This document shows positions 42,043 through 51,091 of a stretch of DNA of 57,371 nucleotides, in pieces (position 1 is the first letter of the stretch; each line of letters opens with the position of its first letter). The stretch is taken from the NCBI GenBank assembly GCA_035627675.1, contig DASPLH010000173.1, positions 1 to 57,371 on the forward strand, read 5' to 3'. Origin of the DNA: DASPLH01 sp035627675. Lineage in GTDB: Bacteria; Acidobacteriota; Terriglobia; Terriglobales; Acidobacteriaceae. The notes under the pieces were generated by a model. The model searched no databases. It saw nothing but the letters and a program-made list of their open reading frames with translations, and was not told where the DNA came from. The position numbers and the translations under genes are program-made.

Positions 42043-43374
42043 ATGGCCGTATCTCCCGCACGTTCGACCGCATTCGACATCCTGCTCCGCGTTGAGCAGC
42101 AGGACGCCTACGCCTCCGAGTTGCTCCACTCGGAGCGGCTCGAAAGCCTCTCGGCGGTGGATCGGCGTCTGTGCATGGAACTCGTGATGGGCACGCTGCG
42201 CTGGCAGCCCAAGCTGGACGCCGTGATCGAGGCGGCCTCGGGCAAGACCGCTTCGCGTCTGGATCCCGAGGTTCGCATCGCGCTCCGCCTCGGTGCCTAC
42301 CAGATGCAGTTCCTCGAGCGCGTTCCTTCGCGCGCGGCCGTGAATGAGAGCGTCGAACTGGTGAAGCGCGCGCGCAAGCGTTCGGCGGCGCCGTTCGCGA
42401 ATGCCGTGTTGCGAAAGGTTGCCGATCTGCCCGCCGCACCGGATACGCCGGGCCAGGATGCGAACTCCAAGGAGTTGGCGCAGGCCTACGCGCATCCTCA
42501 CTGGCTGGTCGAGCGCTGGATGCGTCGCTACGGTCCGGTCGCTACTGCGGCGATCTGTGCCGACAACCAGTGTCCGCCGCAAGCGACCCTGCGCATTGAT
42601 TCCGTCGAAGTGCTCCCGGAGCTTGAGGGCGAAGGGATCGAAGTTTCGGACGGGCAGCTCGTTGCGTCGGCACGCCGCGTCATCAAGGGCGACGTCACGC
42701 AAACCGCGGCGTTCCGCGAAGGCAGGGTTGCCATCCAGGACGAAGCGTCTCAGCTGGTCGCATTGCTCGTGGGCAAGGGAAGCCGCCTGCTCGACTGCTG
42801 TGCGGCGCCGGGAAGCAAGACCGCTGCGCTCGCGGTTCGCAATCCCGAAGCGCAGATCGTCGCCGCCGAGATTCATCCGCACCGGGCACGGCTGTTGCAG
42901 CAGCGCGTGCGCAGCGCGAACGTGACGGTCGTGACCTCCAGTGCAACGTCCCTACCCTACGGCGCGGAGTTCGACCGCGTGCTCGCCGATGTTCCCTGTT
43001 CGGGTACCGGCACGCTGGCGCGCAACCCGGAGATCAAGTGGAAGCTGCGCGATGACGATCTTCGCGACCTCCACGAACGCCAGTTGGGAATCCTCGAAGC
43101 CGCGCTCCGGCACGTTGCGCCCGGTGGCCGCGCCGTGTATTCCACCTGCTCGCTGGAACCGGAAGAAAACGAAGAGGTCATCGAGCTGGCGTTGCAGCGG
43201 ACTCCGGGATTGACAATCGTCGATTGTGCCGGAGAGCTGCGCAAGCTCATCGCCTCGGGCGACGTGACGTGGCGCGACCCCGCGGGAATCCTGCGCGGTC
43301 CCTTCCTGCGGACCCTGCCCGGACTGCATCCATGCGAAGGATTTTTCGCGGCGATCATCGAGAAAAGCGCCTAG
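42043..43374 (+). CDS. rsmB: 16S rRNA m5C methyltransferase RsmB (Sun)
   Basis: A 443-residue enzyme methylating C967 of 16S rRNA with SAM. The N-terminal NusB-like domain (SPARSTAFDILLRVEQQDAYASELL) precedes a Rossmann domain with SAM motif LDCCAAPGSKT, the PCSGTG motif (DVPCSGTGTLARNPEIKW) and the catalytic Cys motif YSTCSLEPEENEEV. The ATG at 42043 is preferred; an upstream frame overlapping fmt adds 52 residues that belong to no known domain. It ends the operon and converges on the PASTA gene over a hairpin. Confidence 0.95.
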   Translation: MAVSPARSTAFDILLRVEQQDAYASELLHSERLESLSAVDRRLCMELVMGTLRWQPKLDAVIEAASGKTASRLDPEVRIALRLGAYQMQFLERVPSRAAVNESVELVKRARKRSAAPFANAVLRKVADLPAAPDTPGQDANSKELAQAYAHPHWLVERWMRRYGPVATAAICADNQCPPQATLRIDSVEVLPELEGEGIEVSDGQLVASARRVIKGDVTQTAAFREGRVAIQDEASQLVALLVGKGSRLLDCCAAPGSKTAALAVRNPEAQIVAAEIHPHRARLLQQRVRSANVTVVTSSATSLPYGAEFDRVLADVPCSGTGTLARNPEIKWKLRDDDLRDLHERQLGILEAALRHVAPGGRAVYSTCSLEPEENEEVIELALQRTPGLTIVDCAGELRKLIASGDVTWRDPAGILRGPFLRTLPGLHPCEGFFAAIIEKSA

Positions 43375-43413
43375 GCCCGTCTTCGGCTGCCGCAAAACGC
43401 ACGCGTGGTGAAT

Positions 43414-43444
43414 CCCACGTTCGCCAAAGGAGGGCGGACGTGGG
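43414..43444. terminator. Hairpin between convergent rsmB and PASTA gene
   Basis: Stem CCCACGTtCGCC/GGCGgACGTGGG with a 7-base AAAGGAG loop region. No T run follows, so termination strength is uncertain. A related CACGT-based palindrome sequence continues towards 43465. Confidence 0.55.
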
Positions 43445-43481
43445 GCACCCGCCGACAGACGTGGGTGAACGGCGGGAGATC

Positions 43482-44246
43482 CTAGCGCCGCACTACTTCG
43501 AAATCCACACTCATCCCGGCGCTGACCTTGTGTCCCGGCCCGATTGACTGCCGGACAACAATCGTCTCTGACCCGGAGGTTGGCTTGTTCTCGCCAGCCT
43601 TGTTCTCGCCTGCGGGACCGACCTGCGGATCGGCCACGGTCGTGACCTTGCCTACCTTCAGTCCCGCGTCAGCCACGGCCACTGTGGCCTCGGCCAGTTT
43701 GCTGCCGACGAAGTCAGGCATGACGAACGCCGGCACAGCCGGAGCCGCCACGTTGAGCAGCAGGTTCAGCTTCGGCGACATGACGTTGCGTGCGTCTGCC
43801 GGAGGGCTTTGCGCGATCACCTGGTCGCCCGGCAACTCGGGCAGGCTCACGGTGGCGACGTTGCCGATCTCAAGCCCGCGGCGCGCGACGTTGAGGTGCG
43901 CTGCCCGCTCGCTTTGTCCGACGACGTTGGGAATGGTCACGCTCTGAGCGCCGAGGCTCTCCGCCACTCGCACGCGCCAGCCGCTGCGAACACGGGTCCC
44001 GGGCGCGGGCGACTGCGACATGATCTTCCCCGCCGGCACGTCGCTGGAGTAGTACCGTTCGTCGCGCGCGAGCACCAGTCCGCTTTCGCTCGTAATGCGC
44101 TCGGCCTCCGTGGGACTCATGCCGACGAGCTTCGGAATCGTGACCTCGCGTCCGTGGATGGCGAATCGCATCGCGGTCAACATCGACGCGAGCCCCACGA
44201 TCACGATCACGAGCGCCCGCAACAGCCATCGAATCGTGCGTCGCAT
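43482..44246 (-). CDS. Membrane-anchored PASTA-repeat protein
   Basis: A 254-residue protein with an N-terminal membrane anchor (RTIRWLLRALVIVIVGLASMLTAMRFAIHG) and three PASTA repeats (about 35-100, 104-168, 174-252), each with a VxxP-V-G-xxxxEA start such as VTIPKLVGMSPTEAERI, VTIPNVVGQSERAAHLN and FVMPDFVGSKLAEATVA. PASTA modules bind muropeptides or beta-lactams. Free-standing PASTA proteins are usually found attached to PBPs or kinases; here the protein is encoded separately after PBP1A and its ATG shares an A with the TGA stop of that gene, implying coupled translation and a common complex. Confidence 0.9.
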   Translation of the reverse strand: MRRTIRWLLRALVIVIVGLASMLTAMRFAIHGREVTIPKLVGMSPTEAERITSESGLVLARDERYYSSDVPAGKIMSQSPAPGTRVRSGWRVRVAESLGAQSVTIPNVVGQSERAAHLNVARRGLEIGNVATVSLPELPGDQVIAQSPPADARNVMSPKLNLLLNVAAPAVPAFVMPDFVGSKLAEATVAVADAGLKVGKVTTVADPQVGPAGENKAGENKPTSGSETIVVRQSIGPGHKVSAGMSVDFEVVRR

Positions 44247-46501
44247 CAGTGAGCCTCACCGTCGCCGGTGTCCACGGGCGGGCGAACTCCGGCCTTCCAC
44301 TGCTGCTGGTCTTCGGGCGTGAGTTCGGGAAACTTCTCGCCCGGCCTGGAAGCGATTGCGACCTTCATCACTTCCATCCAGATCGGCAGGGCAGCCATCG
44401 CGCCGGTTTCTTTTGGGCCGAGCGTCTTCTTCTCGTCGTAGCCGACCCACACGCCGCAGGTTATGGATGGAGAAAAGCCGATGAACCACGCGTCAGTGAA
44501 GTCGTTCGTTGTGCCCGTCTTGCCTGCCAGCGGATGCTTGAGTTTCGTTGCCGGGTAGGCCGTGCCGTGCAGCACGACGTCCTGGAGCAGCGAGGTCATG
44601 ACCCGGGCCGTGCGGGCGCTCACCACATCGCTGACGTCGGGGTAGTTCTGCTCGAGAACGCGCCCATCGTAGTCGGTCACCTTGCGGATGAAGTGCGGCG
44701 TGACCCGCACCCCGTCGTTGGGGAAGGCCGAGAACGACGCCGTCTGTTCCAGCAGCGTCACCTCGGCGGAGCCCAGCGCGACCGGCAGGTACGCCGGGAT
44801 CTCGGACGTGACCTTGAACCGTCGCACGTAGTCGATGACCGTGCGAATGCCTATGCGTTGCGCGATCTTCAGCGCCGGGATGTTACGCGACTGCGCGAGA
44901 GCGCGCCGCACGGAGATGTTGCCCTCGAACTTGCCATCGTAGTTGTGAGGGGTGTACGGGCCCGAGGCGGTCGTGAACGTGGTGGGGGCGTCGAGCACCA
45001 ATTCGTCCGGAGAGATGCCCTGGTCGATGGCAGCCGTGTACACGTAGGGCTTGAACGACGAGCCAGTCTGGCGCAGCGCCTGCGTGGCGCGGTTGAACTT
45101 CGACTGGTCGAAATCGCGCCCGCCGACCATCGCCCGTATCTCGCCGGTGGCGTTGTCGATTGCGATCAACGCGCCTTGCACGCCGGAGTCCTGCTCGAGC
45201 GCGACCTGCACGCGTCCCTCGCCGATCACGGCGGTCACGCGAACGTACGCGATGTCGCCGGCACTCAGGATCTCGTCCGGAGACTTGTGCTGTGTCCAGG
45301 CCATATCGGCCGCTGTAATCGTGCCTGTGTAGCGTCCCAGCTTCACGGTCGCGGCGCCCGGGGCCACGCTCGTCACCAGCGAACGTACGTAGCTGCCTAC
45401 CTCGACCGGCTGTGTCCAGTCGGGGTGCTGGTACGAAGCGATGTCGCTTCCCTCGGCGATGATGTTATGCAGGTTCGACTTCCATCCGTGCCGCTGTTCG
45501 TAGGCTGCCAATCCGTCGAGCACGGCCTTGTTCGCCGCCCGTTGCAGGTCGAGGTCGAGCGTGGTGTACACCCGCAGCGCGCCCTCATGCACCTGCTCGC
45601 TGCCGTACTTCTTCTCCAGGTACCGGCGGACCTCCTCGACGAAGTACGGCGCGACAGAGTTCGGGTCGGCCGTGGCGTGCAACCGGATCGGCGTGTTCTT
45701 CGCGCGTGTCGCCTGCTCGGCGGTGATCTTCCCGTCCTCGAGCATCGCGTTAATGATCAGGTTGCGGCGGCGCAGGGACTTCTCGGGACTGTTGATCGGC
45801 GAGTAGGCGTTCGGAGCCTTCGGAAGTCCGGCCAGCAGGGCCGCTTCCTCGATCGTCAGGTCTTTGGCGGGCTTGCCGAAGTAGTACTGAGAACCGGCTT
45901 CGAATCCGTAGATGCCGTGTCCGAGGAAGATCTGGTTCGCGTACATCGTGAAGATCTGCGGCTTGGTGAACCGCCGCTCAATCTGGATGGCGAGCATGAT
46001 CTCCTGGATCTTGCGGCTGAAGTTCCTGTCCGGCGTGAGGAACAGGTTGCGCGACAGTTGCATCGTCACCGTCGAAGCACCCTGCGCGCGCGAGCCGGAC
46101 ATGATGTCGCGGTAAGCGGCGCCGACGATGCGTGAGAAGTCGATACCCCAGTGGCGCTCGAAATCCTTGTCCTCGACGGCAATGACGGCGTCGCGCAGGA
46201 CCTTGGGGAAGTCCTCGTACTTGGCGATGATGCGCCTCTGGAGTGCAAACGAGCCGACGATGTTTCCCTTGGCATCGTAGACCTCAGTCACCGAACTCGG
46301 GCGATAGGTCTCGAGTTGCGTCACCTGCGGCAGATCGGTGGAGTAGACGATGAGGAAACCGGCGAGTCCGCCGATCAGCGCGGAGGCTACGATGGCCAGC
46401 GCAAAGATGAGTTGCCTGACAGCTCGCGACGGCCGTCGCGGCTCCGGAGCAAGTGCCGGCGCCGTGGCATCGAGAGCTGTGGATGTGCCGACGGCATTCA
46501 T
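44246..46501 (-). CDS. Bifunctional penicillin-binding protein 1A
   Basis: A 751-residue class A PBP. One membrane helix at 30-52, transglycosylase GT51 domain at about 70-250 (FPKVLRDAVIAVEDKDFERHWGIDFSRI; GASTVTMQLSRNLFLTPDRNFSRKIQEIMLAIQIER), and a transpeptidase domain with the active-site SxxK in TGSSFKPYVYTAAID, SRN-type motif in SRNIPALKIAQRI and KTG in LAGKTGTTNDFTDAWFIG. It polymerises and cross-links peptidoglycan in the inner membrane/periplasm. The adjacent PASTA gene is translated from an overlapping start. Confidence 0.95.
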   Translation of the reverse strand: MNAVGTSTALDATAPALAPEPRRPSRAVRQLIFALAIVASALIGGLAGFLIVYSTDLPQVTQLETYRPSSVTEVYDAKGNIVGSFALQRRIIAKYEDFPKVLRDAVIAVEDKDFERHWGIDFSRIVGAAYRDIMSGSRAQGASTVTMQLSRNLFLTPDRNFSRKIQEIMLAIQIERRFTKPQIFTMYANQIFLGHGIYGFEAGSQYYFGKPAKDLTIEEAALLAGLPKAPNAYSPINSPEKSLRRRNLIINAMLEDGKITAEQATRAKNTPIRLHATADPNSVAPYFVEEVRRYLEKKYGSEQVHEGALRVYTTLDLDLQRAANKAVLDGLAAYEQRHGWKSNLHNIIAEGSDIASYQHPDWTQPVEVGSYVRSLVTSVAPGAATVKLGRYTGTITAADMAWTQHKSPDEILSAGDIAYVRVTAVIGEGRVQVALEQDSGVQGALIAIDNATGEIRAMVGGRDFDQSKFNRATQALRQTGSSFKPYVYTAAIDQGISPDELVLDAPTTFTTASGPYTPHNYDGKFEGNISVRRALAQSRNIPALKIAQRIGIRTVIDYVRRFKVTSEIPAYLPVALGSAEVTLLEQTASFSAFPNDGVRVTPHFIRKVTDYDGRVLEQNYPDVSDVVSARTARVMTSLLQDVVLHGTAYPATKLKHPLAGKTGTTNDFTDAWFIGFSPSITCGVWVGYDEKKTLGPKETGAMAALPIWMEVMKVAIASRPGEKFPELTPEDQQQWKAGVRPPVDTGDGEAH

Positions 46502-46715
46502 GGGCGTGCTTCGCGGAGAGAGCGCATCCAGAATAGCACCGGGCCAGACCGGGTTACGTGCGTATTACGCCTTAGTCACCCAGGGAAAAAGATGGCGAGT
46601 GACCGGTGGACTTGGCGCGGAAGGTCTCGCGTGGAGCGTTCCTGTCCGTGATGTTTGACTCGCGCCATCCCATGCAATAGCCTCCTGCACTTAAGACTCC
46701 CGTTCAAGACCGGCC
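46502..46715. promoter_or_regulatory. Divergent promoter region, PBP1A and ggt
   Basis: A 214-bp gap between outward-reading genes. Both promoters must be here, but none can be placed with confidence. Confidence 0.3.
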
Positions 46716-48440
46716 ATGCGAACTTCCAAAGCAGCGGTTCTCGTCCTCCTCTGCATCACTCTCACGGTTTCGTCCCTCGCCGCCGGCTTCGCTCCCGTAC
46801 ACGCGCCGAAGGCCATGGTGGCTAGCGTCCACGAGGAGGCGTCGAAGGCCGGAGCGGACATCATGCGCCAGGGTGGAAATGCCGTGGACGCGGCAGTGGC
46901 CATCGGTTTCGCGTTGGCGGTCGTGCATCCTGCGGCAGGGAACCTCGGCGGCGGCGGGTTCCTGTTGCTCCGCAAAGCCAACGGCGAAGTCTTCTTCCTC
47001 GATTTTCGTGAGAAAGCCCCGTCGGGGGCTTCGGCCAACATGTACCTCGACGCGCAGGGCAACGTCATTCCCGACGCAAGCCTGTTGGGATACAAGGCCG
47101 CCGCAGTCCCCGGATCGGTGGCCGGCCTGGTTTACGCGCAGAAGAAGTGGGGCCGTCTTCCGCTGGCTCGCGTCATGCGGGCCGCCCTTCGACTCGCGCG
47201 TGACGGCGTGGTGCTCACCTACGAAGAGGCGCACTTGCTGCGGGATGAGGAGCTTGCGCGCTTCCCCGAATCGCGGCGCATCTTCCAGCGTGACGGACGG
47301 TTTTACGAACCCGGTGAAGTCTTTCGCCAGCCCGAGCTTGCCCGCACGCTGGAGCGCATTGCGCAAAACCCCGACGAGTTCTATCGCGGGGCCATGGCTC
47401 GGGAGATCGCGGCGGCCGTCCAGAGCGGGGGCGGGCTGATCACGGCCGAGGACCTAGCGTCTTACACGGTTGTGGAGCGCGCGCCGATTCGCGGCACGTA
47501 CCGTGGACACGAAGTCATCAGCGCGCCTCCGCCGTCGTCGGGCGGCACGGCGCTCGTCGAGGCCCTCAATATCCTCGAAGGCTACGACCTGCGTGGGCTC
47601 GGCGCACGCTCAGCGCAGACGATGCACTTGGTCGCGGAAGCTTATCGCCGGGCGTTTTTCGATCGTGCTGAGTTCCTCGGCGATCCCGACTTCGCGCAAA
47701 TCCCCGTGGCGCAGCTGACGGACAAGAAGTACGCCGCCGCCTGGCGCGAGTCGATCAATCCTGACAGGGCCAGCGAGAGCCGCAGCCTGCAACGCCCGGC
47801 GTTCGGCAACCTCGATCGTCTGGCGGAAGTTCGCCACGCGTATGTTGGCCCCGAACCGGAGAATACGACACACTATTCCGTCGTCGATCCCGAAGGGAAC
47901 GCCGTCGCCGTTACGACAACGCTCAACGACTCGTTCGGGGCGCGGGTTACGGTGCCGGGGCTCGGCTTCCTGATGAACAACGAGATGGACGACTTCGTCT
48001 CCAAGCCCGGCACGCCCAACATGTACGGGCTGATCGAGGGGCCGGCGAATGCGATCGCGCCCGGCAAGCGTCCGCTCTCGGCAATGACTCCGACCATCGT
48101 GACCCGCGACGGACGCCTCATGCTGGTGCTGGGCTCGCCGGGAGGCCCCACGATTATCACCACCGTGCTCAACGTGCTGATCCATGTCGTGGATTTCGGC
48201 GCCGACATCCAGAGGGCCGTCAACGCTCCACGGTTCCACCACCAGTGGATGCCCGACACGCTCAGGATCGAGGAGTGGCAGACGTCGCCCGACACGGCTC
48301 GCCTGCTCGAGCGCATGGGACACAAACTCGACCGCAGATCCTCGTGGGGAGATGCCGAGTGCATAGCCATCGACGGGAAGACCGGCGAGCGCCTCGGCGC
48401 ATCTGACGCGAGGAACAATGGCCGTGCGGTAGGCTTCTAG
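46716..48440 (+). CDS. ggt: Gamma-glutamyltransferase
   Basis: A 574-residue periplasmic N-terminal nucleophile hydrolase that transfers or hydrolyses gamma-glutamyl groups of glutathione. Signal peptide MRTSKAAVLVLLCITLTVSSLAAG. The large-subunit motif GGNAVDAAVAIGFALAVVHPAAGNLGGGGFLLL and the autoprocessing site NTTHYSVVDPEGNAVAVTTTLND are complete, with Thr384 as the expected nucleophile of the small subunit. The C-terminal MNNEMDDFVSKPGTPNMYGL and ERMGHKL motifs match the family. Length is normal. Confidence 0.95.
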   Translation: MRTSKAAVLVLLCITLTVSSLAAGFAPVHAPKAMVASVHEEASKAGADIMRQGGNAVDAAVAIGFALAVVHPAAGNLGGGGFLLLRKANGEVFFLDFREKAPSGASANMYLDAQGNVIPDASLLGYKAAAVPGSVAGLVYAQKKWGRLPLARVMRAALRLARDGVVLTYEEAHLLRDEELARFPESRRIFQRDGRFYEPGEVFRQPELARTLERIAQNPDEFYRGAMAREIAAAVQSGGGLITAEDLASYTVVERAPIRGTYRGHEVISAPPPSSGGTALVEALNILEGYDLRGLGARSAQTMHLVAEAYRRAFFDRAEFLGDPDFAQIPVAQLTDKKYAAAWRESINPDRASESRSLQRPAFGNLDRLAEVRHAYVGPEPENTTHYSVVDPEGNAVAVTTTLNDSFGARVTVPGLGFLMNNEMDDFVSKPGTPNMYGLIEGPANAIAPGKRPLSAMTPTIVTRDGRLMLVLGSPGGPTIITTVLNVLIHVVDFGADIQRAVNAPRFHHQWMPDTLRIEEWQTSPDTARLLERMGHKLDRRSSWGDAECIAIDGKTGERLGASDARNNGRAVGF

Positions 48441-48556
48441 ACCGAAACTGCGGAAGGCAGGGACCGGGCACCCGCGCCCGGCTGGTGGAGAAGTACATCA
48501 AAGTTGGATTGCTCCGGAACAGAGTTGGAGCAGAGTTGGAACGGAGACGCAAGACG

Positions 48557-49393
48557 ATGCTGAAGGCAGTTTCCACCTATGTGCATATACGCGAACGTCT
48601 GCACCCCGGATTGCTGGACGGATTCGTGCGCGGTGGCGCGCAGGCTGTCGAGATCTTCGCCGCACGCGGCCACTTCGACTACACGAACCCGCAGCACGTG
48701 CGCGAAATCGGTTCGTGGTTCCGCGGCACGCCGGGTGTCGAGTTCCACTCCATGCACTCGCCGATGCACTCCGACTACGACTGGGGCCGCGGCGGAGCGC
48801 CGGCCCTGAACATCGCAAGCCGCGACCGCAAGGCGCGCGTCGATGCCATGGACGAGATCAAGCGCGCCATCGAAGTTGCCGAACACGCGCCCTTCCGGTT
48901 TCTGATCCAGCACATCGGTACCAGCGGCGAGTCGTTCGACATGTTCAAGTTCGACGCCGCCCTCAGTTCCATCGAGCACCTGCGGGCCTTCGCGAAGCCG
49001 CTGGGCGTACGGGTGCTGCTCGAGAACATTCCCAACGATCTCTCGACCCCCGAGCGTCTCGTGGAACTGCTGCGTACCAGCCACTTCGATGACGTCGGAG
49101 TCTGCTTTGACTTCGGTCACGCCCACATCGGCGACGGCGTGGAGCCGAGCTTTGAGCTGCTCAAGACCTACATCCGCTCGACGCACACCCACGACAACAA
49201 GAAAGACCGTGATGCTCACCTCTGGCCCGGCGTGGGCAGTATCGAGTGGACGAAAGCGATGGAGTTACTGCGCTCGGCCCCGCAGGTGCCGCCCGTGCTG
49301 CTGGAGATCGAGGGCGATCCGGACGGCAGTCCAGAGTTCAACCGCAAGGTTCCCGACCTGCTCCTGAGCGCGTGGGACAAACTCAAGCCGTAA
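48557..49393 (+). CDS. TIM-barrel sugar-phosphate isomerase/epimerase family protein
   Basis: A 278-residue AP-endonuclease-2/xylose-isomerase-like barrel. Metal-ligand pattern is visible: the Glu of AVEIF, His in FHSMHSPMH, the Glu of VLLENIPND, and Asp/His of CFDFGHAHIGDGVE followed by HTHDNKKDRDAHLWPGVGSIEW; the final Glu is in VLLEIEGDPDG. The ATG at 48557 has GGAG upstream; an upstream frame from 48485 begins within the gap after ggt. Substrate unknown; no sugar-metabolism neighbours. Confidence 0.88.
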   Translation: MLKAVSTYVHIRERLHPGLLDGFVRGGAQAVEIFAARGHFDYTNPQHVREIGSWFRGTPGVEFHSMHSPMHSDYDWGRGGAPALNIASRDRKARVDAMDEIKRAIEVAEHAPFRFLIQHIGTSGESFDMFKFDAALSSIEHLRAFAKPLGVRVLLENIPNDLSTPERLVELLRTSHFDDVGVCFDFGHAHIGDGVEPSFELLKTYIRSTHTHDNKKDRDAHLWPGVGSIEWTKAMELLRSAPQVPPVLLEIEGDPDGSPEFNRKVPDLLLSAWDKLKP

Positions 49394-49482
49394 GGAGAGT
49401 CGCGGAGTCGCGGAGTCACGCCGGCGCGGCGCGCAGTTGAGTAGCTATCGCCCGAGCCGAAGGCGAGGTCGCGTTTGTTGTT

Positions 49483-49519
49483 AGCCCAGGGCGTCGCGCA
49501 AAGCGCGAAAGCCCTGGGT
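49483..49519. repeat. Nested palindrome AGCCCAGGGC...GCCCTGGGT
   Basis: Outer stem of 9-10 bp and inner stem TCGCGC/GCGCGA around an AAA loop. Its form resembles bacterial REP palindromes. Confidence 0.65.
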
Positions 49520-49623
49520 ATGGCCATCGAAGTCGTTCCAGTCCGAGCGCAGCGAGGCCTAGACCTCTGGCCGGGAACCAAAGCGGCCCACCGCGGGTCA
49601 GATTGACGTTCCAGCAAAACAAG

Positions 49624-49648
49624 AGGCCACGGCGATCCGCCGTGGCCT
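49624..49648. terminator. Terminator between TIM-barrel and surA-like genes
   Basis: Stem AGGCCACGGCG/CGCCGTGGCCT with a 3-base loop, lying between two convergent genes; T-rich sequence follows on both sides. Confidence 0.8.
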
Positions 49649-49679
49649 TTACCAAAATTACGATTTTTAGAACAAATTT

Positions 49680-50804
49680 TTAGAACAATAGGAAGCGTTT
49701 CCGCTTCTTCTTCTGTTCTTCCTTGGGCTCTTCGTTCGCTGCCGTGAAGACCGGCTTCGACTGGCCCGGTGTCGCCCCGGCGTCAACGTAGCCCTGCTTC
49801 ACGTCGATGAAGGCTTCTTCCCGGAGCTTCTGGAGGAAGGCGCGCATGGCCGGCTGCATCTTCTGGAAGTAGATCTGCTCCTGGATGTAGGGCGTCACTT
49901 TCTGTAGCGGCTGGAGTCCCGCCTCCGTGTGCTCGGTCGCCTCGAGGATCACGAATCCCTGCTTCGTGCGGATGACCTCCGTGAACTCCTTCGGCTTCAG
50001 CGCGAAAGTCTTGTCTTCCAGTTCCTTGGCCAGCATGCCGCGCTTGAAGAATCCAAGATCGCCGCCCTGCTCGGCCGTTGGGCCGTTCGAATACTTTCGC
50101 GCGATCTCCGCGAAGGGCTTGCCCGCCTTTAGTTGTGCGAGCGCTTCGTTTGCCTTGGCTTCGGCGGCTGCAAGTTGCTCGGGCGTCGGGTCGGGCTGTG
50201 CCGGGGGCTGCTTATCGTCCGCGCTCCTGGGCTGCGGCGGCACTGCGGCGATCAGGATTTCGCTCAGACGAACGCGCTCGGGGAGGTCGAAGTCGGCCTT
50301 GTGCTCTTCGTAATACTTCTCGATCTCCTGCTTCGTGATCTGGAGACGCCCGCCGACCTCCTGCCCAATCACCCTCTGGGTGATGATGTTGTTCTTCATG
50401 TTCTGTTTGAAGTCCTCGAACGAGACACCCTGCTGCTCGGCCATCTTTTCGAGGTCTTCCAACGAGGCGGCGCCCAGTTCCTTGCGGAGATCATCGAGTC
50501 TCTTTACCAGGTCCGTGTCGGCGTTGATGCCGAGATCCTGGCCACGCTGCACGAGGAGCTGCTGGTCGATCAGATCGCGCAGCAGTGTCTTCTCGCGTTC
50601 GGCGATGACCTCGTCGGCCTTCTGCGGACTCTGCTGCCGGACTTCCTGCACCATCTGTTCATGGCTGCGGCGCAGGTCGGCGCGCGTGATGATCGAGTTG
50701 TTGACGCGAGCCACGATTTCTTCAACGACGGTGTCGTTGGTCTGTGCCAGGGCGGAGGTCGCCAGCACTACGGTGGCCAACAAAAGGCGCAGAGAGTTAT
50801 TCAT
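49680..50804 (-). CDS. SurA-like periplasmic peptidyl-prolyl isomerase/chaperone
   Basis: A 374-residue periplasmic protein: signal peptide MNNSLRLLLATVVLATSALAQ, SurA N-terminal helical domain (30-165; VARVNNSIITRADLRRSHEQM), a parvulin PPIase domain at about 165-300 (VRLSEILIAAVP ... AEIARKYSNGPTAEQGGDLGFFKRGMLAKELEDKTFALKPKEFTEVIRTKQGFVILEA) and a Lys-rich C-terminus. It should assist outer-membrane protein folding. Its in-domain Pro/Gln insert (PPQPRSADDKQPPAQPDPTPEQ) is unusual. CAAGG precedes the ATG. Only one parvulin domain is present. Confidence 0.9.
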   Translation of the reverse strand: MNNSLRLLLATVVLATSALAQTNDTVVEEIVARVNNSIITRADLRRSHEQMVQEVRQQSPQKADEVIAEREKTLLRDLIDQQLLVQRGQDLGINADTDLVKRLDDLRKELGAASLEDLEKMAEQQGVSFEDFKQNMKNNIITQRVIGQEVGGRLQITKQEIEKYYEEHKADFDLPERVRLSEILIAAVPPQPRSADDKQPPAQPDPTPEQLAAAEAKANEALAQLKAGKPFAEIARKYSNGPTAEQGGDLGFFKRGMLAKELEDKTFALKPKEFTEVIRTKQGFVILEATEHTEAGLQPLQKVTPYIQEQIYFQKMQPAMRAFLQKLREEAFIDVKQGYVDAGATPGQSKPVFTAANEEPKEEQKKKRKRFLLF

Positions 50805-50947
50805 CGGAACCTTGGGGCTGCCAGGCTCGAAAACGGCATGACAGCAAACACATACATGGGCTGGTGCTAGCGTCCATTCTACATCTCCGTCAAACACCAC
50901 AGCCAGCAGCCGGGTTGCGCTGCGGGCGAAAAGACGGAAGGCGTCTG

Positions 50948-51035
50948 GCCACGGACGCATAAGGACCGAACGGATAAACCAGAACCGAACATGCCGGAAT
51001 CGCATGATCCGTGTCGATCCGCGTAGGTCCGTGGC
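50948..51035. repeat. Second ATCCGTG inverted repeat
   Basis: Arms 50948-50975 and 51007-51035 are a diverged version of the 31197-31296 element, between surA-like and M49-like genes. Confidence 0.6.
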
Positions 51036-51091
51036 TGAGAACACGGAATCGTCCGTGGTCTAAAATGACCGGTTTCAAAGCTGGAGGATTC

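Larger units (their letters stand above)
49394..49679. other. Intergenic region of 286 bp with palindrome
   Basis: No gene. Contains a nested inverted repeat at 49483-49519 and a terminator hairpin at 49624-49648; direct GTCGCGGA-type repeats occur at 49399-49418. Confidence 0.5.
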
